Assembly: GCF_012641395.1 (NCBI RefSeq)
Contig: NZ_JABAIH010000008.1
Location: 1-64,000, forward strand
Direction of reading: 5' to 3'
DNA length: 64,000 nucleotides
Source: Rhizobium sp. P32RR-XVIII
GTDB taxonomy: Bacteria > Pseudomonadota > Alphaproteobacteria > Rhizobiales > Rhizobiaceae
This document shows positions 35,908 through 44,197 of this stretch, piece after piece. Under the pieces are notes generated by a model that saw only the letters and a program-made list of their open reading frames with translations, had not been told where the DNA came from and searched no databases. A program made the position numbers and the translations under genes. Numbering within the stretch: position 1 is the first letter of the stretch; each line of letters begins with the position of its first letter.

Positions 35908-36125
35908 GTTTCGAAATAAACTACAGGAAATTTACGTTATAAAAGCCGCAATTTCCGAAATTATGTACCGGTAAGACTCAAAAACGGAAATTTATTTCTC
36001 ATAAATGGACGTTTTCTCTTCCAAGGAAGCTTGCGCTGTTCTTTATTGCAGTGCACATTCCAGGCGCGCAATCGTCGCACCCCGTGCGAACAACGCGTGC
36101 ATAGAAACCTGAAGAGGAGAGGCAG

Positions 36126-36785
36126 ATGGCCACATTGGAAGGCGGTGCATACCACGACGCCCTGTTCGGCTCCCGTTTCAGCGACTTCATTCGCGCCCAT
36201 GGGGGCGATGATTTCGTGAGCGGCGGCAACGGGCACGACCTCGTGTTCGGTGATGACGGTGACGACCTTCTGTTCGGCGGAAAGGGAAACGATACCCTGT
36301 TCGGCGGCGAGGGCAGCGACTTGCTGAACGGTGAAGACGGTCACGACACCCTCGTCGGCGGCTGGGGTGATGACCTTCTGTACGGCGACAAGGGGAACGA
36401 CACCCTGTTCGGCGGACACGGAAGCGACCTTCTGTCCGGCGGTAAAGGCAACGACATCCTCTATGGCGGCGATGGTGCCGATTTCCTCGACGGCGGCGCC
36501 GGCAATGACGTGTTGACAGGCGGTGCTGGCCATGACGTCTTCGTCTTCGACGGCGGCGGCGGCAATGACGTCATTCTCGACTTTGCTGCGGGCGAGGATC
36601 TGCTGCAGATCTCGAAGGGGATCAATGGCCTCGACGTGTCTTCGCCCGAAGACCTGGCCTCGCGCGTCACCCAGGTCGGCGGCAATGTCGTCGTGGATCT
36701 CGGACATGGTGATACGCTCACCCTGGTCAATGTCGATGCCGACGACATCCAGGCCAATCCCGATCACTACTTCACGGTTCACTGA
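36126..36785 (+). CDS. wgeA: RTX calcium-binding secreted protein (wgeA/expE1)
   Basis: A 219-residue acidic protein built largely of 12 successive RTX nonapeptides GGxGxDxxx (residues about 33-140), each binding calcium outside the cell. The C-terminal 80 residues carry the secretion-signal features of type I substrates and end DHYFTVH. There is no N-terminal signal peptide. GAGGAGAGG gives a strong ribosome site. In S. meliloti the equivalent ExpE1 is secreted by ExpD1/D2 and needed for galactoglucan export. Immediate neighbours wgdA and wgdB are the matching exporter. A GC-rich hairpin follows. Confidence 0.92.
   Translation: MATLEGGAYHDALFGSRFSDFIRAHGGDDFVSGGNGHDLVFGDDGDDLLFGGKGNDTLFGGEGSDLLNGEDGHDTLVGGWGDDLLYGDKGNDTLFGGHGSDLLSGGKGNDILYGGDGADFLDGGAGNDVLTGGAGHDVFVFDGGGGNDVILDFAAGEDLLQISKGINGLDVSSPEDLASRVTQVGGNVVVDLGHGDTLTLVNVDADDIQANPDHYFTVH
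36222..36545 (+). repeat. Twelve tandem RTX nonapeptide repeats inside wgeA
   Basis: Twelve consecutive 27-base units encode GGNGHDLVF, GDDGDDLLF, GGKGNDTLF and so on to GGAGHDVFV. The units differ at the DNA level, so slippage is limited. Calcium binding folds them into a parallel beta-roll after export. Confidence 0.9.
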
Positions 36786-36795
36786 GCGTGAGCCC

Positions 36796-36825
36796 CGCGC
36801 GCCCTGCTTCCTCCCGTGGGGCGCG
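36796..36825 (+). terminator. Hairpin between wgeA and wgeB
   Basis: GCGCGCCC (36796-36803) pairs exactly with GGGCGCGC (36818-36825) over a 14-base loop. No T-run follows. It probably lets wgeA be expressed above the downstream enzymes through partial termination or message stabilisation. Confidence 0.45.
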
Positions 36826-36849
36826 CTATTCCAATTCAGAGGATAGCGT

Positions 36850-39105
36850 GTGACGTTCGACAGATCGATAGACGCCACGGGCGATTTCAGGAATGCAGAG
36901 ATTTTTCGGCTCGGCGCCGAGTTGGCCGTCCTTATCTTGGATCTCCCCCCAGCCCTTCCCGCCGCCACAAGGTGTCTGTTGTCCATGGACCAGTCGCCAG
37001 TACCGCTCGTCAGCATGACGCTCCCGCTTGGCAACGGACGGCAACGCATGTTCTGGGCGATGAGGCCAGGAAAGCAGCCGGAGAGTGTGGACATCTGCAC
37101 TGAAGACGGCGCCACCGTTGATACCATCGTGATGGAGCCCGCGCGCACGCTCGCTCCTCTCGATGTTGAGGCCCTGTTCGCCGGTCTCGCGCCAGATGCT
37201 CGCATCAAGTTCGTCAACAACCTTCTGACTGTGTGGCGAAGCGCCTTCCGCATTGCCAGCGATGATCTGTTCAGCATGGTGCTTGAAGACGCCCTTCACG
37301 CGCTCGTACCCGAACCGCAGGCCGCCAGCATAGTGTGCCAGGTTGCGCAAGGGCGCCATCTGATTGAGACGACTATTAATCCGGATCTGGGCGACATCAC
37401 CGCGATCTACGCGGTCGGCGCGGCGTCGATCACACGCATGGCCGTAAGGATTGTCCTCGGACGCAACGCGAAACACGGCTTGCGGTCGTGCCATTTCATC
37501 ACGGAGGCGCCTTCCCCCTCCCCTCCGTTTCTCATCGTCCTTCTGAGCAAGAATGGCGTCGCCATCCGCCAGCTCGCCGACGGCAAGCCTCGCTATTCCA
37601 GCCTTCAGAGTTGGTGGGATAAAAATCGCCAGGCGGTGGACCTGCGCGAAATGATTGTCCGTCGGCTCGCCGCATTGCCGGAAAGCGGCGCCGCGACGGC
37701 GATCGACCTGCAAGTTCGCGCGCCACTGGCGGCAAGCCGGATCGCCAAGTCGTCGATGCATCCGTCCGGAGAGGTCGATCTCGCTCTGGCGCTCGACGGC
37801 GGTCTGCTGGCCGGCGGCTGGTTTCATGCGCCGTCAACCGTGTTCGCCGGCATCGACTACGTCAAAGAGGACGGCACGGGCGTACCGCTCGACGGGAACA
37901 GCTACGAATTTCCGGCATGGGCGCAAGGGAAGGATGAGAAGAGTAAAACCGATGTGACCGGTTTCGTTGCCTGGGTCCCTCTGGCGGAATCCCCCGGACC
38001 GCTCCTGCAGCCACGATTTCAGATGCGCCTCGCCTCTGGAGTGGTAATGCCTCTTGTCCCGGAGCCACAGGCTTTCGAGGCCGCAATGCAACGAAACCAT
38101 GTCCTTCGCGCCGTGCCCCCGCAGCATGCGGTCGACCGCGCCTTCCGTACAATTCTCGCCCCCGCCTTGCAGGACGTCGAGCGACGATTGGGGAGGACCA
38201 TAGAGGTCAACCGCACCAAGGACTACGGCCTTCCCAAAGGTGCGCCCCTCGTTTCCATCGTAGTCCCACTTTACCGGGTTCTCGACTTCCTGCGTTTCCA
38301 GTTGTCCGGGATGGCGACGGATCCATGGCTCGCCGACAACGCGGAGATCATCTATGTCCTCGATTCCCCGGAAATTCAGGACGAGACGGAGCACCTGCTG
38401 GGCGGCCTGCACCTTCTGCACGGGCTGGCGATGAAGTTCGTGGTGATGAATCGCAACGGAGGCTACGCGCGCGCTTGCAATGCCGGCGCACGTTTTGCAC
38501 GCGGCGCCATCCTGGTGATGCTCAATTCGGATGTCGTGCCTTGTGCGCCAGGCTGGCTCCAAGTGTTGTCGCGTCCGCTGCTGGAAAGGCCAAAACTGGG
38601 CGCCATCGGCCCGAAGCTGACTTTCGAAGACGGATCGCTGCAGCATGCAGGGCTTTACTTCGGCCGCGACCAGCGCGGGATCTGGCTGAACCACCATTTC
38701 CACAAGGGCATGCCGGGCGACTACGCGCCGGCGCAACATGCCCGCGAGGTTCCCGGCGTCACCGGCGCTTGCCTCGTGACCCGCAGGGACACTTACGAGA
38801 GCGTTGGCGGCTACACCGAGGACTACGTGATCGGCGACTACGAGGACAGCGACCTCTGCCTCAAGATCCGTCGCCTTGGGCTCCAGATAGTCTATGAACC
38901 GGCAGCGTGCCTGTATCATTTCGAGCGTCGCTCGATCCGCCGCAGCCAGGACTACATGCGCGGCGTTGCAAGTCAATACAACTCATGGCTGCACACGCAG
39001 CGCTGGGAGGACGACATCACCGAACTGATGGCGAATCAATTCGGTAAAGACCCGGATCGACCCGCCGCCGCGGGTGGGAGAATCCGGGAAAGGAACGCGG
39101 CGTGA
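36850..39105 (+). CDS. wgeB: Large glycosyltransferase with C-terminal GT2 domain (wgeB/expE2)
   Basis: A 751-residue protein beginning with GTG at 36850 (AGAGGA upstream). Residues 1-about 290 are of unknown fold. A segment near 310-340 (LLAGGWFHAPSTVFAGIDYV) resembles a beta module also found in WgeE and WgeF. Residues about 465-690 are a GT2 enzyme: LVSIVVPLYRVLDFLRFQLS, NRNGGYARACNAGARFARG, the NSDV metal motif, and GDYEDSDLCLKIRRLGLQIV. It would polymerise or start the galactoglucan chain from a UDP-sugar. Its stop overlaps the GTG of wgeC by GTGA. Confidence 0.88.
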   Translation: MTFDRSIDATGDFRNAEIFRLGAELAVLILDLPPALPAATRCLLSMDQSPVPLVSMTLPLGNGRQRMFWAMRPGKQPESVDICTEDGATVDTIVMEPARTLAPLDVEALFAGLAPDARIKFVNNLLTVWRSAFRIASDDLFSMVLEDALHALVPEPQAASIVCQVAQGRHLIETTINPDLGDITAIYAVGAASITRMAVRIVLGRNAKHGLRSCHFITEAPSPSPPFLIVLLSKNGVAIRQLADGKPRYSSLQSWWDKNRQAVDLREMIVRRLAALPESGAATAIDLQVRAPLAASRIAKSSMHPSGEVDLALALDGGLLAGGWFHAPSTVFAGIDYVKEDGTGVPLDGNSYEFPAWAQGKDEKSKTDVTGFVAWVPLAESPGPLLQPRFQMRLASGVVMPLVPEPQAFEAAMQRNHVLRAVPPQHAVDRAFRTILAPALQDVERRLGRTIEVNRTKDYGLPKGAPLVSIVVPLYRVLDFLRFQLSGMATDPWLADNAEIIYVLDSPEIQDETEHLLGGLHLLHGLAMKFVVMNRNGGYARACNAGARFARGAILVMLNSDVVPCAPGWLQVLSRPLLERPKLGAIGPKLTFEDGSLQHAGLYFGRDQRGIWLNHHFHKGMPGDYAPAQHAREVPGVTGACLVTRRDTYESVGGYTEDYVIGDYEDSDLCLKIRRLGLQIVYEPAACLYHFERRSIRRSQDYMRGVASQYNSWLHTQRWEDDITELMANQFGKDPDRPAAAGGRIRERNAA

Positions 39106-39941
39106 CGCACGCGGCACTCATGCATCCCCCCGCGCCGGCCCGGCTAATCGATGAAGACCGTGTTCGCTGGCTCATCGAATCCGTTCGATGCAATCGTTTT
39201 CTGCCGCGACCGTATTCGACCAACGTCTTCGTGGGAGACGGTGATTTTCGCGCGATAGGGGCGGAGTTTCTCGGTTACTTTATTCGCATCGGCGGCCTGC
39301 GCGAAGACAGCCGTGTGCTCGACATTGGTTGCGGTATAGGCCGGATGGCCGTGCCGCTCACCCAGTATCTCGATCCGCAAACGAGCCGCTACGATGGTAT
39401 CGACCCGGTCGAGGGCGGCATCGGCTGGTGCCAGCGTACGATCACGCCCGCCTACCCCAATTTCGCCTTTCAGCGATTGGATATCGCGCACGAGCTCTAC
39501 AACCCGAGCGGCAAGATCAGCGGAAAGGCCTTGGCCTTGCCCTTTCCGGATCATCATTTCGACTTCGTCATCATGACGTCCGTGGTCACTCATTTGCCGC
39601 CCGCGGAGGTGCTTGTCTACCTCTCCGAGATCCGCAGAGTCCTGTCACCCAGCGGCCGCATGTTCATGACCGCGTTCGTGGTCGACGGCATCGCCGCGGC
39701 AAATGAAAACGGGCGGCGCGATCCGCGTCTCGCTTTCCGTCGCTATGGCCAAAGCCCATTCTGGTTCGTACCCAACCAGCCACCGCTTGCCGCAATCGGC
39801 TTTGAAGAAGGCTTTCTGGACAAGGCGCTCAAACGGGCCGGCCTCTCCGTCGCGCTGAAATCGCTTGGCCATTGGCGCGGCACGAACGCTGGCCACCACC
39901 AGGACTTCATCGTGGCGAAGCGCCGGGGAAGTACTCGATGA
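39102..39941 (+). CDS. wgeC: SAM-dependent methyltransferase (wgeC/expE3)
   Basis: A 279-residue class I methyltransferase. Motif I is VLDIGCGIGRMAVPL (about residues 73-87), an acidic residue follows in YDGIDPVEGG, and motif DFVIMTSVVTHLPPAEVLVY lies at about 153-172. The start is a GTG overlapping the wgeB stop, with GGAAAGGA upstream. The family suggests transfer of a methyl group to a sugar or lipid carrier in polymer assembly. Galactoglucan has no reported methyl groups that I know of, so the acceptor is open. It overlaps wgeD by ATGA. Confidence 0.85.
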   Translation: MTHAALMHPPAPARLIDEDRVRWLIESVRCNRFLPRPYSTNVFVGDGDFRAIGAEFLGYFIRIGGLREDSRVLDIGCGIGRMAVPLTQYLDPQTSRYDGIDPVEGGIGWCQRTITPAYPNFAFQRLDIAHELYNPSGKISGKALALPFPDHHFDFVIMTSVVTHLPPAEVLVYLSEIRRVLSPSGRMFMTAFVVDGIAAANENGRRDPRLAFRRYGQSPFWFVPNQPPLAAIGFEEGFLDKALKRAGLSVALKSLGHWRGTNAGHHQDFIVAKRRGSTR

Positions 39942-41188
39942 ACAAGCGCATTCTGGTGGCCGCCCACAACCACCCGTCCCTCCATCCGGGTGGAACGGAG
40001 ATATTCGCCCACGACTTGTTTCGCGCCTACCAGCGCGCGGGGCACGAGGCGCTGTTTCTCGGTGCCACGAACCAAATCCATCGCGAGGCGAGGCCGGGCA
40101 CGAGCTTTCAGGGCATCGGCCCGGCGGGAGACGAAGTCCTGCTGTGGTCCGGACACTTCGACAGCTTCTTCATGAGCCAGATCGACCTCTATGGCGTGGT
40201 GCCGGATATAACGGAGTTGTTGCGCGAGTTCCGGCCGGATGTGGTCCACATCCACCACCTGTTGCTGCTTGGCGCTGAGTTCCCTCACATCGTCCGCCGC
40301 ACTTTGCCCCACTGCCAGATCGTCATGACGCTCCATGACTATTACCCCATTTGCCATCATGACGGCCTGATGGTGCGCACCGGCAGCAAGGAGCTTTGCT
40401 ATCAAGCCAGCCCGGACCGCTGTCATGGCTGCTTCAAGGACATTCCACTCGATCGCTTTGTCCTGCGCGAACGGCACCTGAAGGCCCTGCTGAGCACGGT
40501 TGACCAGTTCGTCTCGCCAAGCGCTTTTTTAAGGGATCGCTTCGTGCAGTGGGGGTTGGGCGAAGATGCGATTAGCGTCATTCCCAATGGCATCCCCATC
40601 CGAAACGCCGGGACCCGACGAGAGTTACTCGAAGGCGGGCGGCCGGTCTTCGGCTATTTCGGAAATCTCAATCCCTGGAAAGGGGTGACCGTATTGCTCG
40701 ACGCCGCGCGCCAGCTTCAGGCCGATTGCCTCGAATTCGAGCTTCGCGTCCATGGCGGCGCGCCCTTCCAGAGCAAGACCTTCGTCGACGAGGTCGATCG
40801 CCGCTTCGCCGAAACGGCGGAATGCGTACAGCCCCGGGGGCCTTATCGACGCGAAGATATTGGCGATCTGGTGGCTGCGGTCGATTGCACCATTGTTCCT
40901 TCCGTCTGGTGGGAGAACGCGCCGTTGGTCATTCAGGAGGCCCAGGCTCAGGGCCGCCCGGTCATCGCCAGCAACATCGGGGGCATGGCTGAAATGATCG
41001 AGCACGGCGTCAACGGCCTGACTGTGCCACCCAACGATGCGCGAGCGCTCGCCGCCGCGATGCGTAACATATTGGAAGAGCCTGACCTGCTGCGCCAGTT
41101 CGCCGAAAACGCTCGCAAGCCCGACGACATCGATACGACCGCCCGCCGCTACCTCGAGCGGTTCGAGCCGGCACAGCTTCAGGCATAG
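39938..41188 (+). CDS. wgeD: GT4 glycosyltransferase (wgeD/expE4)
   Basis: A 416-residue GT-B enzyme starting MNKRILVAAHNHPSLHPGGT at 39938, overlapping the wgeC stop by 4 bases. The longer upstream frame is only the wgeC shadow. The glycine-rich acceptor loop is HPGGTEIFAHDLF. An unusual Cys/His insert (DRCHGCFKDIPL, about residue 163) and the donor site VPSVWWENAPLVIQEAQAQG (about 320) are both shared with wgeG. The two enzymes are therefore paralogues and probably add neighbouring sugars of the repeating unit. Confidence 0.9.
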   Translation: MNKRILVAAHNHPSLHPGGTEIFAHDLFRAYQRAGHEALFLGATNQIHREARPGTSFQGIGPAGDEVLLWSGHFDSFFMSQIDLYGVVPDITELLREFRPDVVHIHHLLLLGAEFPHIVRRTLPHCQIVMTLHDYYPICHHDGLMVRTGSKELCYQASPDRCHGCFKDIPLDRFVLRERHLKALLSTVDQFVSPSAFLRDRFVQWGLGEDAISVIPNGIPIRNAGTRRELLEGGRPVFGYFGNLNPWKGVTVLLDAARQLQADCLEFELRVHGGAPFQSKTFVDEVDRRFAETAECVQPRGPYRREDIGDLVAAVDCTIVPSVWWENAPLVIQEAQAQGRPVIASNIGGMAEMIEHGVNGLTVPPNDARALAAAMRNILEEPDLLRQFAENARKPDDIDTTARRYLERFEPAQLQA

Positions 41189-41196
41189 GAGAACTC

Positions 41197-41928
41197 ATGG
41201 CCAATCCCGCTGAACGACCGGACGCCGCATCCGAACAGGACAACGCCAAGCCGATGAACGGCCGGGTGGATGCCATCGACATGGGTCGGGTATTCGGCTG
41301 GGCATTCGACCCGATGGCACCAGACCAACGACTGACCATCCGTGTCCTGCTCGACGGCAAGGTGATTGCCGAAACGGTTGCCGATCGCAATCGTCCCGAC
41401 CTGCGGCGCAACGGTATCGGCGACGGCAAGCACGCATTTGAAATCGCACTGCCCGATCCCGTGCAGTCGCGCGCGAACGATCTCGTCGTCGTGGCGCGAA
41501 ATGGAAGCGGTTCGGAGCAGACCTTGCGCGTTCCCCAGCCAGACGAGCAGGCGGCCGAAGCTCTGATCGCCGCGCCGCTGGCGAAAGTGCTCGACAAGCT
41601 CGACGTACTGATGGCATCGCAGCGGCAACTGCAGGTCTCACAGCGCTCGCTGCAGCGCACAACGGAAATCGATGCCGACAAGAGCGAGACAGTCGGCCTG
41701 AGCGATCTCAGCAACGCCGTCGAAAGTCTCAGGGTCGATATCGGCCAACGGCTGAATGATCTCGATGTCCATCTGATGCGGCTGGATGGGGTGGTGTCGG
41801 GAATGGAGAAGAACCTGAATGCGTTGCAGAAGCGTAAGAACGGCGAGTTAAAACCCCTGCTGTTGCTGCTGTTCGCTCTGGTGGGATTTGCCGCGGGCGC
41901 TGGCCTTGCGCTGATTGTCAGGATCTGA
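41197..41928 (+). CDS. wgeE: Membrane-anchored coiled-coil protein (wgeE/expE5 position)
   Basis: A 243-residue protein in three parts. A beta module at about 20-105 carries GRVFGWAFDPMAPDQRLTIR, then GIGDGKHAFEIALPD. A coiled-coil rod follows (about 130-215, QRQLQVSQRSLQRTTEIDAD), then a C-terminal membrane helix (LLLLLFALVGFAAGAGLALI, about 221-240), so the bulk faces the cytoplasm as a tail-anchored protein. GGAGAA precedes the ATG. It may tether the glycosyltransferases to the membrane. No known family; the symbol is by position. Confidence 0.7.
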   Translation: MANPAERPDAASEQDNAKPMNGRVDAIDMGRVFGWAFDPMAPDQRLTIRVLLDGKVIAETVADRNRPDLRRNGIGDGKHAFEIALPDPVQSRANDLVVVARNGSGSEQTLRVPQPDEQAAEALIAAPLAKVLDKLDVLMASQRQLQVSQRSLQRTTEIDADKSETVGLSDLSNAVESLRVDIGQRLNDLDVHLMRLDGVVSGMEKNLNALQKRKNGELKPLLLLLFALVGFAAGAGLALIVRI

Positions 41929-41944
41929 CGTGGGGGGTTAAGGA

Positions 41945-44197
41945 GTGCTAGTTACAGAACAGTCCCCCGCGGTTACGAACCCCACGGCGGTTAAGCATGG
42001 GGCGAGCAGGGCAATACACCCTGGAAGGGTTATCGGCTGCCGCGTAGACGACACAACCTTGCTGACCATCGGCCTCGGTCGTCTCATGGCAGGCGAAGTG
42101 ATGGCCGGCGACGTGACGGTCGGCATCGACGGGGATCAAGCGGGCACGCGAAGCGCGTTTGTCTCGGAATGGCGACTGGCCGCTCCCTCATCAAGGGCTA
42201 AGCACGGCTTCGCAGCGCTCCTGCCGACAGAGGGCACGGACCGCGCCATGGCCACGATACTGTTCGGCGAGGAGGAAACGGGCGCACGCTACATCTTTGC
42301 GCCCCGACTTGCCTCCGCGGAGGAAGCGGCCTCGATTGTGGCCGAATCCGCGGGATCTCAGTCAGCCGCCGTCATTGACCGGCTCGTGGAGGTTCTGATG
42401 GCCGGCAACCTTAACCGCCGTAGACTTCTGACCATCACCGCCCTTTTGCAGACAGCTCACGCAAGCGATGGTTTCATCGAGTTGATTGGTGAAAGCCATG
42501 AGGGCGCGACGTTCCTGCAGGGCTGGAGCCGCGGCATAGTGCCCGGGCCTTGCCGGGTGTCCGTGGTCGGCAACGCGACACCGGTGGCCTCGGAGTGCGG
42601 CATCGCCGTCTTTTCCCGCCCGGACGCGCCCGATGGCGCCCCGGGTTTTGTTGGTCTTCTCGAGGCCAACCAGGCTGCCGGCGCGCGCGACATCGAAGGC
42701 TTGGTCTTTCGGGGGCGCGCCGGTTGGAGGTATGCCGCGGTCCACCCCCGAAAGCGCATCGCCGGCCCGCTGGAAACGCCCGAACACGTCCGGTCGATCC
42801 TGCCGCGCGCACATGGCGCGCCGGACGTGCTCCTATCCCTGAGAGCGGCTGCTAACAGCTTTGATGGCAAAGAAACCGTCTCCAACCTGCCGTATCCCGT
42901 CCGGATGGGAATAGACAATATATTTGAAGCCGATGAAGGAAAACTCCTCGCCTCCGGCTGGCTTTATGATCCCGACGCTCACGTCGCGGCGGTAAGACTT
43001 CGTAGATGCGACAGCGCGGCTCGCCTCGACGAATGCTGGACGCGCCTCGATCGCCCCGATGTCACGGACAGTTTCAATGACCTGCAGCACTTCGCGCAGA
43101 GCATTCGAGGTGAACAGCGTGCCCATGGGTTCATCGCCCACGCCCAATTGCCGAGTGAAGATCCCGGTGCGCCTCTCTACTTCGAACTGACGCTTCGCGA
43201 TTCGCGCCGTGCGTTTTTGCCAGTCAAACCAACCCGGGTTTCGGCGCGCTTGGCGGCATTGCGCCAGATCGGTTCCATCGATCCAGCGAACTGTGCGTTG
43301 CCGGCGATCGTCGACACACAAATTGTGCCGTTTCTCAGAGACTGCGGACGGTCGACACCGTTCACCGACGCAATCCTAGACGATGGATCCTTCGATCAGG
43401 AAAGGAGCCCCCCGATCGTCATCGGCGTTGGGGAGGGAGAGGAGAACATTTCCCCCCTGCTGGCCCTGCTCGCGCTCGATCCGGAGACCCGACGCGCGCC
43501 GATCGTGATCGCCATGCCTGCCGAGCGCTTTCGCAGGCTGGCCGCCCGCCTCAAAGAACTCGTACGGTTCTATCGCCTTTCGGCCAGGTTGGTATCGGTG
43601 AAGGGAGCAGGCGACTTCTACGACATGCTTGAAGCAGGCACGCAGGCACTCTCCTGTGAAACGGTCGTGTCGCTCTCCGCCTCACTGGTCCCGCGCGGGA
43701 CAGGCTGGTACGGCAAGCTCTTGGCCACGACCGCGACCCTGAAAGGAAGTATCGTCTCGCCCGTCCTGGCTTACGAGGACCATTCCGTTCGCTGGGCGGG
43801 AAACTGGATCGAGGACGACGACGGCTACCAGCCACTTGTGGGTCGCTATGCCGGATATCCGCTCAAAGCAGTTACCGAAATGAAGCTGACTCGCATCGCG
43901 GCGGCCTCGCTCGAGTGCTGCGTCATGCCCCGCGACGCCTTGCCGCGCGCGGGCGGCTTTTCCGGCGGCTATCTGGGCGCGCAAGAAAAAGGCCTGGATC
44001 TCGGCCTCCGTCTCAGCCGGTCCGGCATCGACTCCTATTTGCTGCCATCGGTGCAGATGTGGGGCTGCGACGACGCACGCGACGGGGACAGTCCGGCAAT
44101 GCCGGCTCTGGTGGAAGAGATCGATCGAAAGATCTTCAAGAGCCAATGGTGGCCTATCCTCGCAGTTGAAAAGCACCCGGAAAGGAGGCCCGCATGA
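41945..44197 (+). CDS. wgeF: Large protein with a GT2-like C-terminal half (wgeF/expE6 position)
   Basis: A 750-residue protein; GTG 41945 is the likely start, with a G-rich ribosome site 7 bases before. A module near 330 (LLASGWLYDPDAHVAAVRLR) resembles those in WgeB and WgeE. The last 250 residues follow a GT2 outline: a strand at VVSLSASLVPRGTGWYGKLL, GSIVSPVLAYEDHSVRWAGN, and LPRAGGFSGGYLGAQEKGLD followed by LGLRLSRSG. The usual DxD and ED(x)DL positions are changed. It may be a non-catalytic or divergent transferase. It overlaps wgeG by ATGA. Confidence 0.7.
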   Translation: MLVTEQSPAVTNPTAVKHGASRAIHPGRVIGCRVDDTTLLTIGLGRLMAGEVMAGDVTVGIDGDQAGTRSAFVSEWRLAAPSSRAKHGFAALLPTEGTDRAMATILFGEEETGARYIFAPRLASAEEAASIVAESAGSQSAAVIDRLVEVLMAGNLNRRRLLTITALLQTAHASDGFIELIGESHEGATFLQGWSRGIVPGPCRVSVVGNATPVASECGIAVFSRPDAPDGAPGFVGLLEANQAAGARDIEGLVFRGRAGWRYAAVHPRKRIAGPLETPEHVRSILPRAHGAPDVLLSLRAAANSFDGKETVSNLPYPVRMGIDNIFEADEGKLLASGWLYDPDAHVAAVRLRRCDSAARLDECWTRLDRPDVTDSFNDLQHFAQSIRGEQRAHGFIAHAQLPSEDPGAPLYFELTLRDSRRAFLPVKPTRVSARLAALRQIGSIDPANCALPAIVDTQIVPFLRDCGRSTPFTDAILDDGSFDQERSPPIVIGVGEGEENISPLLALLALDPETRRAPIVIAMPAERFRRLAARLKELVRFYRLSARLVSVKGAGDFYDMLEAGTQALSCETVVSLSASLVPRGTGWYGKLLATTATLKGSIVSPVLAYEDHSVRWAGNWIEDDDGYQPLVGRYAGYPLKAVTEMKLTRIAAASLECCVMPRDALPRAGGFSGGYLGAQEKGLDLGLRLSRSGIDSYLLPSVQMWGCDDARDGDSPAMPALVEEIDRKIFKSQWWPILAVEKHPERRPA

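Noticed and set aside
36222..36545. Regular 27-base periodicity, at first sight a tandem or CRISPR-like array
   Set aside because: The units are in frame and encode RTX nonapeptides without unique spacers.
35961..37277. 438-codon minus-strand frame across wgeA
   Set aside because: It mirrors the RTX repeats (long VAA/VVP-type runs) and ends inside wgeB. It is the reverse image of repetitive DNA, not a gene.
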